Below the pieces are notes generated by a model. That model did not search any database, was not told where the DNA came from, and saw only the letters and a list, made by a program, of their open reading frames with translations. Source: Methylobacteriaceae bacterium (lineage in GTDB: Bacteria; Pseudomonadota; Alphaproteobacteria; Rhizobiales; Beijerinckiaceae). Taken from it: 5,358 bases of DNA. The stretch covers positions 1 to 5,358 of the forward strand of contig JAFAPJ010000371.1 of the NCBI GenBank assembly GCA_019247255.1, in the 5' to 3' direction. The translations under genes and the position numbers were made by a program. The first letter of the stretch is position 1, and each line of letters opens with the position of its first letter. Of the stretch, positions 1 through 5,358 are shown piece after piece.

Positions 1-49
1 GTGACCCCTACGATGTCAACGTAGTGCTCTCCCGCTGAGCTACGCGCCC
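1..49 (-). tRNA. tRNA-Val (anticodon GAC), 3' part missing
   Basis: Reading the minus strand from position 49 gives a clear tRNA 5' portion. There is a 7-base acceptor strand (GGGCGCG), then TA at tRNA positions 8-9, a D-arm closed by GCTC/GAGC, and a 5-bp anticodon stem (CTACG/CGTAG) around the loop TTGACAT. The anticodon GAC (window positions 15-17) reads valine codons GUC/GUU. The variable loop follows, and the window edge cuts the gene about two bases into the T-stem, so the rest of the T-arm, the acceptor 3' strand and any encoded CCA lie outside. The 5' end is fixed by the 7-base acceptor rule and not by a mapped RNA. It points the same way as the upstream operon and probably has its own promoter. 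Confidence 0.95.
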
Positions 50-75
50 GGGACGCCGGTCATGGCGAGACGCGC

Positions 76-104
76 CCTATAGAGGCTGCCGCCAGCCGGC
101 GCAA
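76..104 (-). promoter_or_regulatory. Putative sigma-70-type promoter for tRNA-Val
   Basis: On the minus strand a TTGCGC box (99-104) is followed after exactly 17 bases by TATAGG (76-81). These resemble the -35 (TTGACA) and -10 (TATAAT) boxes of housekeeping promoters. Transcription would start roughly 7 bases past the -10 box, leaving a leader of about 20 bases before the mature tRNA 5' end at 49, removable by RNase P. The bases just after the -10 box are very GC-rich (GCGCG), the kind of discriminator typical of stringently controlled stable-RNA promoters. This is one of the few AT-containing spots in the region. The call rests on motif match and position only. The tRNA could also be fed by readthrough from the operon, since no strong terminator separates them. 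Confidence 0.5.
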
Positions 105-119
105 TATGCGCAGCACGCC

Positions 120-1352
120 TCAGAGGAGGTGCGGCTCGGCCCGAAAACGGCAGGGCGTCAGCGGCAGGTCCGGCGTGAAGCCGAGGTCCGGGGCCGTGCC
201 GGCGAGCCGCTCGTAAACCTCCATGATCCGCCGCGCGACCGCGCCCCAGGAATAGGTCTCGCGGCATTCGGTGAGCGCCGCGCGGGCGAGCCGCGCCCGA
301 AGCGCGTCGTCCCGGATGAGCCGCTCCGTCGCGTCCGCGATCGCGGGCACGTCGCCCGGCTCGACGAGGAGCGAATCGACCCCGTCCGTGAGGCAATCGA
401 CGATCCCCACCGCTCGGCAGGACAGGATCGCGAGGCCGGACGCCATCGCCTCGAGCACCGTGTTCGAGAAGCCCTCGGCATAGGTCGGGGACAGGAAGAT
501 GTCGGCCTCGCGGTAGAGCGTCGGCACGCGCTCGTAATCGGCGTAGCCGGAGAAGCGCACGAGGTCGGGCCCGAGCCCGAGCGCGGCCGCCCGCTCGCGG
601 CTCGCATCGGCGTCCGGTCCGATGCCCGAGATCGTGGCGACGAACGGCACGTCTCGCCCCCGCAGCAGCGCCAAGGCCTCCAGCGTGTCGAGCGCGCCTT
701 TCCGGCGGTCGACGCGCCCGTGATAGAGCAGCCGGGCCGGTCGCGCGGCCTCGCCGACCCGCGCCTCGTCGGCAGGGTGGAAGCGCGCCGTGTCGACCGC
801 GCCCGGCACGACGACGAAGCGATCCCGCGCCGTGCCGAGCCGCCCGCAGACCTCGTCGATGAAGCTCTCCCCGCCGATCAAGGCCGCGCCCGCATGATCC
901 AGCACGCGCACCATCGCGAGCCGGTGCGTCTCGCAGCAGGAGCCGACCCAGTGGCCGTCGCCGCCCTGGATCGACACGAGGTTCGGCACCCCGAGACGGC
1001 GCGCGGCGAGAAGCACGGCCCAGCCGGTCGGGTAGCCATATTGGGCGTGGAGGATGTCGAAGGGCCGCCGGTCATGCTCGGCCGCGATCGTCGCGACCAT
1101 GGTGTCGATGTCGCGCTCGAAATCGCCGTTCGTCTGCTCGCCCGTCGCCTCGAGCCCGATCACCCTGACGCCGGGCACAAGCGGGGGCGGCCCGCCGCCG
1201 TAGACGCCCGTCCCGAAGGCGTCGCTCCGGTACTGGCTGATCATCGTGACGTCGTGGCCGGCCGCGGCGAGCTCGCGGATGAGGTTCAGCGCGTAGACGC
1301 TCATCCCCGAGATCGCCGGGAAGAAGCGGCGCGACACGAAGCAGACCCGCAT
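120..1352 (-). CDS. GT4-family glycosyltransferase (GT-B fold)
   Basis: A 410-residue protein of normal length for family GT4, whose retaining enzymes transfer a sugar from a nucleotide-sugar donor, usually in the cytoplasm or at the inner membrane face. The N-terminal acceptor domain opens with a Rossmann-like strand (MRVCFVSRRFFP) and a Gly-containing loop (P12 to Y20), then helix ALNLIRELAAAGHDV. The C-terminal donor domain begins near residue 205 with LLYHGRVDRRKG, whose R213 and K218 match the basic pair that binds the donor diphosphate. The hallmark E-x7-E motif is E293-GFSNTVL-E301, followed by AMASG. I see no signal peptide or membrane segment. ATG at 1350-1352 is the first residue of the expected first beta strand, but no good Shine-Dalgarno precedes it. 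It is the last gene of the operon, 31 bases after the TIM-barrel gene. Donor and acceptor cannot be read from sequence. A methyltransferase and sugar-type enzymes upstream suggest glycosylation of the pathway's product or a surface glycan. Confidence 0.93.
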   Translation of the reverse strand: MRVCFVSRRFFPAISGMSVYALNLIRELAAAGHDVTMISQYRSDAFGTGVYGGGPPPLVPGVRVIGLEATGEQTNGDFERDIDTMVATIAAEHDRRPFDILHAQYGYPTGWAVLLAARRLGVPNLVSIQGGDGHWVGSCCETHRLAMVRVLDHAGAALIGGESFIDEVCGRLGTARDRFVVVPGAVDTARFHPADEARVGEAARPARLLYHGRVDRRKGALDTLEALALLRGRDVPFVATISGIGPDADASRERAAALGLGPDLVRFSGYADYERVPTLYREADIFLSPTYAEGFSNTVLEAMASGLAILSCRAVGIVDCLTDGVDSLLVEPGDVPAIADATERLIRDDALRARLARAALTECRETYSWGAVARRIMEVYERLAGTAPDLGFTPDLPLTPCRFRAEPHLL

Positions 1353-1383
1353 CAGCGCGGCCCGGCGGCGGAGCCCGCGTCGG

Positions 1384-2214
1384 TCACCCGCGGCATTCGC
1401 GGAGATACCGGATCGCGGCCGGGATCATCGTGTCGGCCCGGTGCGACTCGCGCGAGAGCTCGACGCAGACGAGCCGGTCGAACCGGATCTCCTCCAGCGC
1501 ATCGAGGATGCCCGGGATATCCATGTCGCCTTCACCGAAGGCGAGATGGACATGCTCGCCGCGCTTCATGTCCTCGATCGAGACCGTGCCGATGCGGCCC
1601 GCGAATTCGCGCGCGGCCGCCGCCGGGTCGCGCTCGCCCGTGACGAGGCAATGGCCGAGATCGAGCGCGAGGGTCAGGTCCGGGATGTCCCGCGCGAGGG
1701 CCGCGTAATCGTCGACCGTCTCGACGAGCATGCCGGGCTCGGGCTCGAGGGCCGCCGTCACGCCGGCGCCTTTGGCGATCTCGGCCACCTCGGCAAGGCC
1801 GTCGCGGAGCCAGCTTTGCGCCTCGCTCCGGTCCACGCCCGGCTTCGGCACGCCCGCCCAGAACGACACGGCCTCGGAGCCGAGGATCGCGCCGATCTCG
1901 ATCCCGCGGCGCAGGAAGGCGACGCGCCGACGCCGGCCGTCCGGATCCGCCGTGACGAGCGTCGGCTCGTGCTTCGCCCGCGGGTCGAGGAGGTAGCGGG
2001 CCCCGGTCTCGATGACGGAGCCGAAGCCGATCCCGTCGAGCCGCGCCCGCAGGTGCCCGGCGGCCGCCTCCCAGTCGGAGGCGAACGGGTCGAAATGCTG
2101 GAAGTCGAGCGTCAGCGCGACGCCGGCATAGCCGGATTCGGCCATGAGGCTCAGCGCGTCCTCGAGCCGATGGCTCGCGGTCCCGTTCGTGTTGTAGGCG
2201 AAGCGGAGCGCCAT
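1384..2214 (-). CDS. Sugar phosphate isomerase/epimerase-like TIM-barrel protein (AP endonuclease 2 superfamily)
   Basis: A 276-residue protein with the pattern of xylose-isomerase-like TIM barrels, a superfamily of metal-dependent sugar isomerases, epimerases, inosose dehydratases and endonuclease IV relatives. Visible barrel strands include LRFAYNTNG (3-11), GVALTLD (31-37), TAALEPEPG (153-161), LALDLGHCL (182-190), GTVSIED (209-215) and LVCVELSRE (248-256). Candidate metal or acid-base residues at strand ends are E157/E159, D185 and H188 in DLGH, H221/H223 in HVHL, D230 and E252. The segment ETGARYLLDP (69-78) is conspicuous, with E69 at a position where such enzymes often have a catalytic acid. 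It starts with ATG two bases after the TGA that closes the extended YcaO frame, and no clear ribosome site precedes it, so translational coupling is likely. It lacks features that would make it IolE, hydroxypyruvate isomerase or the RiPP-related DUF692 family with any confidence, so the substrate is unknown. A role on a sugar or cyclitol intermediate, with the neighbouring dehydrogenase, is inference. Confidence 0.85.
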   Translation of the reverse strand: MALRFAYNTNGTASHRLEDALSLMAESGYAGVALTLDFQHFDPFASDWEAAAGHLRARLDGIGFGSVIETGARYLLDPRAKHEPTLVTADPDGRRRRVAFLRRGIEIGAILGSEAVSFWAGVPKPGVDRSEAQSWLRDGLAEVAEIAKGAGVTAALEPEPGMLVETVDDYAALARDIPDLTLALDLGHCLVTGERDPAAAAREFAGRIGTVSIEDMKRGEHVHLAFGEGDMDIPGILDALEEIRFDRLVCVELSRESHRADTMIPAAIRYLRECRG

Positions 2215-2216
2215 CG

Positions 2217-2462
2217 TCAGGCAGCGAGCTGGCCGAGCCGGAAGCCGACATGGTGGGCTTCGGGCTCGCGATAAAGCGGGTAGAGCGGGCCGACCGCGCG
2301 GTCGACCGCCTCGACGTCGAGGAGCGGCTGGCGCCCGCCGAACCCGTCAATCGCCTCCGGGGTGAGCCGGACAGGACGACGGGTCGCGGACGGTTCCTCG
2401 AAGCGGATGAGCGGGCTGTCGCGCTCGAGGAGCTTGCGGGCGTTGCGCTCGCCGATCCGGTA
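2217..2462 (-). pseudogene. In-frame 3' remainder of the YcaO gene, beyond a premature TAA
   Basis: This stretch continues the YcaO reading frame without shift after the TAA at 2463-2465, for 81 sense codons, ending in TGA at 2217-2219. It begins YRIGERNARKLLERD and ends with a PLYPLYREPEAHH segment. It contains no ATG, GTG or TTG codon in this frame, so it cannot easily be a separate gene. About 71 of 81 codons end in G or C, like the flanking genes. It closes what would otherwise be a gap of about 250 bases in a tightly packed operon. I read it as the true C-terminus of the YcaO protein, lost through one nonsense change such as Tyr TAC/TAT to TAA, or a sequencing error. Translation past the TAA by readthrough is possible but unsupported by any signal I can see. 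Confidence 0.75.
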
Positions 2463-3743
2463 TTAGCTCATCGTTTCCACCTCGAGCCCCGGGACGATCA
2501 CCTTCGCGACCCCGATCGGCCGCCCCGGCGGCGCGCAATCGACGTAGAGCACGTCGAGACCCGCCGCTTCGAGCCGCTCCCGGGCGACCCGGCCGCGGGC
2601 CCGCGCGTCGAGCCCACGTTCCGCGGGCAGCTCGGAGAAAGGTTTCGACCCGCGCCGGGAGAGGACGCTCCCGGAAAGGGCGCGCCTCAGGGTCGTCGCG
2701 TCGAGATGGGCCCACTCCATCATGGCGCTCAGCGCCCGGCTTTCCTCCTGGGCGAGGCTCGGCATGGCGCGCGCCAAGAAGGCATCGATATAGCCGGGCG
2801 GAGCGACCCGGCGCGCCTCCGCGAGCGGGCCGTGCCCGTAGGTCTTGCGGACGCGCGCCGAGCAGAACTCGAGCGTCGCCTTGCGCAGCGCCCGATCGCG
2901 GTCGGGATCGCAGGCCTCGCCGCAGGCCGAGAGCATGATCGGGACGCGCGGGCCCGTGCCGTCGCGGTCGTAGCCCACAACATAGAGGTTCGCGAAGCCG
3001 AACTCGTCGGTGGCGAATTTCGGCAGGACCTCGAGGCCGAGCGCGTCGAGCCGCGCGAGCAGCGCCCGGGTCTCGGGCTCGAGCCCCTCGTCGAGGTCGA
3101 GGACGATCCCCTGGTCGAGCGCCCGGAACACGAGGCCGTTGCCGTCGCGCTGCAGGCACTCGAAGACCCCGTGCGCGACCGCCCATTCGAGGTCGGGTCC
3201 GGCCCCGAGGCCGTTCGTGATGAGCGTCGTGAACGGCCGGTAGCCGGGCGGCAGCTCGAAGACGTCGCAGGCCGCGACGTCGAGCGGCACGAGGACGGGC
3301 TCGCCCGTGCTGGCCCGCACGGCCTCTGTCCAAGCGAGCGGCGCGTCGCGGTCGACCGGGGAGCCCGCGGGCAGGCAGAGGGTCAGCGGGTCCGCGACGC
3401 CGTCCGGCCCGCGCTCGCGCGCGAGCTCGGCGTAGCTCGCGGTCCGGCGCGGCCGGTCGCGCAGCGCGAGGGTCGGGCAGATCGCCTCAGCGATCTCGGC
3501 GATCGCCCCGACGATCGCGTCCCCGTCCGTCCCGCCGTAGCCGTAGCCCGACGGCATGTTGCCCGGGAGCTCGTCCGCGTCGTCGAGGAACAGCGCGACC
3601 TTCCAGGCCGGGACGCCGGTCCGATCGAGCGGAGCGAGGGGAAATCCGACGACGCGCCCGGCGGGCAGCGCGTCGAGATAGGCGCGCGCCGCATCGGGCA
3701 GGTCGGCCGGGAGGCCGTCGATCCGACGCATGGCGGCGCTCAC
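2463..3743 (-). CDS. YcaO-domain protein, ended early by an in-frame TAA
   Basis: YcaO enzymes use ATP to activate an amide oxygen, making azolines, thioamides or amidines in peptides; some act on other substrates. Here 426 residues are encoded before TAA. YcaO signatures in order: GYGYGGTDGDAIVGAIAEIAEAI (split here as residues 67-89) with E83 and E86 in place of the first SxxxExxER Mg/ATP motif; TNGLGAG (176-182), then E186 and HGVFECLQRD (191-200) for the second motif, where Q198 stands in the usual ERD glutamate position; RALRKATLEFCSAR (284-297) with E292 for the third; and VAKVIVPGLE (412-421), the family's closing strand. The roughly 60 residues before the first motif are too short for an RRE peptide-binding domain. 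GTG at 3741-3743 overlaps the upstream gene by 4 bases (GTGA); ATG at 3729-3731 is an alternative, and neither has a good Shine-Dalgarno. The frame continues 81 codons past TAA, so the intact protein was probably about 508 residues. Losing the C-terminus after the VPGLE strand may impair it. Substrate and product are unknown; no TfuA gene or precursor peptide is seen in the window. Confidence 0.88.
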   Translation of the reverse strand: MSAAMRRIDGLPADLPDAARAYLDALPAGRVVGFPLAPLDRTGVPAWKVALFLDDADELPGNMPSGYGYGGTDGDAIVGAIAEIAEAICPTLALRDRPRRTASYAELARERGPDGVADPLTLCLPAGSPVDRDAPLAWTEAVRASTGEPVLVPLDVAACDVFELPPGYRPFTTLITNGLGAGPDLEWAVAHGVFECLQRDGNGLVFRALDQGIVLDLDEGLEPETRALLARLDALGLEVLPKFATDEFGFANLYVVGYDRDGTGPRVPIMLSACGEACDPDRDRALRKATLEFCSARVRKTYGHGPLAEARRVAPPGYIDAFLARAMPSLAQEESRALSAMMEWAHLDATTLRRALSGSVLSRRGSKPFSELPAERGLDARARGRVARERLEAAGLDVLYVDCAPPGRPIGVAKVIVPGLEVETMS

Positions 3744-4768
3744 GCGGCGAGGGTCGGACGCGGCGCGGCCCGGCCGGCGTCGCGATAGGCTTCGGCCAGG
3801 AGGCGCATCGTCCCGAGGTCGCGCTCGGCCGAGAAGTCCGGGCCGCCGCCCGCCCGCACCGCGGCCGCGAAAGCCTCGAGCTGGCGCGTGAAGGGCGACG
3901 CGCCCGCGTCCGGTACCGCGAGCGGTTCGGCGCGGCCGGTCCGGCCGTCGAGGAGCGTGACGCTGCCCCCGGGATCCTGGCCCATCGTGTTCTCCGCCGT
4001 GATCTGGCCGTCCGACCCGACAAGCTCGAGCCGGCGCCGGGGCAGCGCTTCCGGGCAGTTATAGGCGACATGAAGCGAGGCGAGGACGCCCGAACCCGTC
4101 AACCCCACGAGAACCGCTCCGTCATCGACGCGGTAGCCCTGGAGCCGGCTCTGCGTGAGGGCGCGGATCTCGACGAGCGGCTCGCCCGCCAGGAAGCCGG
4201 CGAGATCGAGCCCGTGCGGAGCGAGGTCGATCAGCGCGCCCCCGCCCGCCTTCGCGGCGTCGATCCGCCAGTTCTCGCGGCCCGCCGGCGCCGCCCAATC
4301 CGCCCCGACCCAGCAGGCGTACAGGATGCGGATCGCCGCGAGCGTGCCGATGCGGCCGCCCGCCACCGCGTCGCGGATCGCCCGGTGGGCGGGGTGATGG
4401 CGCTGATCGAAGGCCGTTCCGTAGAGGATGCCGGCTCGCGCACAGGACGCCGCCATGGCCTCCGCGTCGGCGAGCGTCGCGGCCATCGGCTTCTCGCAGA
4501 GCACGGGCTTGCCGGCCCGCGCCGCCGCCTCGACGCCCGCGCGGTGCAGGTGGTTCGGGGTCGCCACGTAGACCGCCTCGACGCCCGGATCGGCCGCGAG
4601 CGCATCGGCGTCCCGATGAATTGCGGCGCCGAGCGCCCCGGCGCGCGCCTGCGCGGCTGGATCCGGATCGCAGATCGCGGCGAGCCGATGCCCGGCTGCG
4701 GCCATCGCGGGCGCGACGTAATCCTGCGCGACCCAGCCGAAGCCGACGATCCCCCAGCCGAGCATCAC
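3740..4768 (-). CDS. Gfo/Idh/MocA-family NAD(P)-dependent oxidoreductase
   Basis: A 342-residue protein of the usual length for this family of soluble dehydrogenases acting on sugars, inositols and related polyols. The N-terminal Rossmann fold shows GIVGFG (6-11), the dinucleotide-binding glycine motif, and the acidic end of strand two in AICDPDP (31-37). VYVATPNHLH (67-75) follows, then the catalytic signature E92-K93-P94. The C-terminal alpha/beta domain carries GGGALIDLAPHGLDL (175-189), whose D181 and H185 fit the DxxxH active-site motif. D34 at the end of the second strand, without a nearby basic residue, leans towards NAD over NADP, which is inference. The GTG start at 4766-4768 overlaps the methyltransferase stop as GTGA; ATG at 4763-4765 is the alternative. 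Its stop likewise overlaps the YcaO start. With a TIM-barrel isomerase-like protein and a glycosyltransferase downstream, oxidation or epimerisation of a sugar or cyclitol intermediate is a reasonable guess. The exact substrate cannot be read. Confidence 0.93.
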   Translation of the reverse strand: MMLGWGIVGFGWVAQDYVAPAMAAAGHRLAAICDPDPAAQARAGALGAAIHRDADALAADPGVEAVYVATPNHLHRAGVEAAARAGKPVLCEKPMAATLADAEAMAASCARAGILYGTAFDQRHHPAHRAIRDAVAGGRIGTLAAIRILYACWVGADWAAPAGRENWRIDAAKAGGGALIDLAPHGLDLAGFLAGEPLVEIRALTQSRLQGYRVDDGAVLVGLTGSGVLASLHVAYNCPEALPRRRLELVGSDGQITAENTMGQDPGGSVTLLDGRTGRAEPLAVPDAGASPFTRQLEAFAAAVRAGGGPDFSAERDLGTMRLLAEAYRDAGRAAPRPTLAA

Positions 4769-5358
4769 CAGCGCTCCGGCAGATCGACGAGCTCGCGCCG
4801 CCGCGCCGCCTCGGGCAGCCAGGCGCCGGGCGGAAGCGCCTCGGGCAGGTCGCTCCGCTCGGGGTAGGTCGCGAGCGGCGCGTATTCGGAGCGGTAGCGC
4901 TCGGACGGCCAGCGGATGGCCGCCTCGGGCCCGTAGAGCGGGTTGCGGCGGAGCGAGCGGTCCGGACGCGGCACGGTGAGGAGGCCTGGCGACGGTCTAG
5001 CTCCGGCGAGCCCCGGGCCGGCCGCGACCGCGAAGGCCTCGACCCTGCGCAGCCGGTCGAGCGCGTCCGGGGTCGCGAGGCGTCCCAAGGCGGCGGCCCG
5101 GGTCAGCGCGGAATCGTCGTAGACGATGCCGTCGGGGAACAGGCGCGCGAGCGTCGCCGCGTCGACGGCGCGTCCGGCCGAGAAGTTCGGGGCCTCGCTG
5201 TTGTGGATGTGTCCGACCAGGAGCGCGCCGTCCGCCCGCTCGCGCAGGCGGCGCAGGATCTCGGGCTTCGGCTCGAGGAAGTAGAAGGCATCCTGGCAGA
5301 GCACGAGGTCAAAGCGGTCCGCGACCGGCCAGGGCGCCGCGGCGTCGCAGCAGACGAG
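4765..5358 (-). CDS. Class I SAM-dependent methyltransferase, N-terminus outside the window
   Basis: The frame is open from the right edge (no start is needed inside) and encodes the last 197 residues before TGA. The fragment begins LVCCDAAAPWPVADRFDLVLCQDAFYFL. D5 fits the acidic residue after strand four, and RFDLVLCQDAFYFL matches motif IV and the following segment of Rossmann-fold methyltransferases. The glycine-rich SAM-binding motif I must lie outside. After the next strand and a HIHNSEAPNFSAG stretch (fragment residues 50-62) comes a long C-terminal extension with NPLYG (139-143) and WPSERY (150-155), which I cannot assign to a named domain. A GTG at 5302-5304 is only an internal codon, because the family fold clearly extends upstream of it. 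It is the first visible gene of the operon and overlaps the oxidoreductase by 4 bases. Likely job: methylating an O, N or C atom on the pathway's sugar or metabolite. The target is unknown. Confidence 0.85.
   Translation of the reverse strand, partial: LVCCDAAAPWPVADRFDLVLCQDAFYFLEPKPEILRRLRERADGALLVGHIHNSEAPNFSAGRAVDAATLARLFPDGIVYDDSALTRAAALGRLATPDALDRLRRVEAFAVAAGPGLAGARPSPGLLTVPRPDRSLRRNPLYGPEAAIRWPSERYRSEYAPLATYPERSDLPEALPPGAWLPEAARRRELVDLPERW
4774..4777 (-). promoter_or_regulatory. Ribosome binding site of the oxidoreductase gene
   Basis: GGAG on the minus strand lies 5 bases before the GTG at 4766-4768 and 8 bases before the ATG at 4763-4765, so both starts are served. It lies inside the last codons of the methyltransferase gene. 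It is the only clear Shine-Dalgarno match among the four gene starts visible here. The others appear to rely on coupling. The matching GTGA overlap at the next junction slightly favours the GTG start. Confidence 0.55.

Noticed and set aside
48..61. 14-base repeat CCGGGACGCCGGTC, also found at 3608-3621
   Set aside because: The second copy is inside YcaO coding sequence, and a match of this length in very GC-rich DNA is weak evidence. There are no further copies or context that suggest a functional element.
1..120. tRNA-Val as an integration site for a genomic island carrying the operon
   Set aside because: Islands normally insert at the 3' end of tRNA genes, which lies off the left edge and points away from the operon. 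No integrase, direct repeat or composition shift is seen on the operon side.
1353..1383. Possible promoter or terminator in the 31-base gap before the glycosyltransferase
   Set aside because: The gap is nearly all G and C with no -10-like element, no T-run and no clear ribosome site. It looks like a plain operon spacer.
129..1643. 504-codon open frame on the plus strand
   Set aside because: It runs antisense across the glycosyltransferase and into the TIM-barrel gene, is extremely rich in Arg, Pro and Ala, and shows no domain motif. Long antisense frames are expected in GC-rich DNA with few stop codons.
2217..2462. A separate small gene or precursor peptide between YcaO and the TIM-barrel gene
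   Set aside because: The open frame here has no ATG, GTG or TTG codon, is in the same frame as YcaO, and lacks a Cys/Ser/Thr-rich core like that of a YcaO substrate peptide.
2347..3333. 328-codon minus-strand frame that covers part of the YcaO extension
   Set aside because: It lies in another frame inside YcaO, is Arg/Ala/Gly-rich without motifs, and ends before the TIM-barrel gene. I considered it as a candidate for the 3' region but it has no gene-like features.
2250..3788. 512-codon open frame on the plus strand
   Set aside because: It is antisense to the YcaO gene, low-complexity Arg/Glu/Ala-rich, and has no recognisable fold. The minus strand carries clear YcaO motifs.
4070..4867. 265-codon plus-strand frame
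   Set aside because: It is antisense to the well-supported oxidoreductase and its composition is typical of a shadow frame.

Overview
The window reads as a piece of a chromosome (or large replicon) from a GC-rich Alphaproteobacterium, most likely of the Hyphomicrobiales/Methylobacterium type. The evidence is the heavy preference for G or C in third codon positions, TGA as the normal stop, and a tRNA-Val(GAC) of alphaproteobacterial appearance. The genus is inference, because nothing in the sequence fixes it.

All real genes lie on the minus strand, so transcription runs from right to left. In order of transcription they are: the C-terminal part of a class I SAM-dependent methyltransferase (cut by the right edge), a Gfo/Idh/MocA NAD(P)-dependent oxidoreductase, a YcaO-domain protein, a xylose-isomerase-like TIM-barrel protein, and a GT4-family glycosyltransferase. 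After a gap of about 70 bases that probably carries its own promoter, the 5' two-thirds of a tRNA-Val gene follows, cut by the left edge. The five protein genes are packed as one operon. Two junctions are 4-base GTGA overlaps, one has a 2-base gap (if the YcaO frame is followed to its second stop), and one has a 31-base gap.

The most notable point is in the YcaO gene. An in-frame TAA ends it at 426 residues, but the same frame stays open for 81 more sense codons with normal codon use. That stretch has no ATG, GTG or TTG codon, and it ends in TGA two bases before the next gene. The simplest reading is a full-length YcaO protein of about 508 residues broken by a single-base nonsense change (or a sequencing error), with readthrough as a less likely alternative.

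Taken together, a methyltransferase, a sugar-type dehydrogenase, a sugar-isomerase-like TIM barrel and a glycosyltransferase around a YcaO enzyme look like a small-molecule or glycan-related biosynthetic operon. I cannot name its product. No TfuA partner, precursor peptide, transporter or regulator is visible here. They may lie beyond the right edge, where the operon begins.
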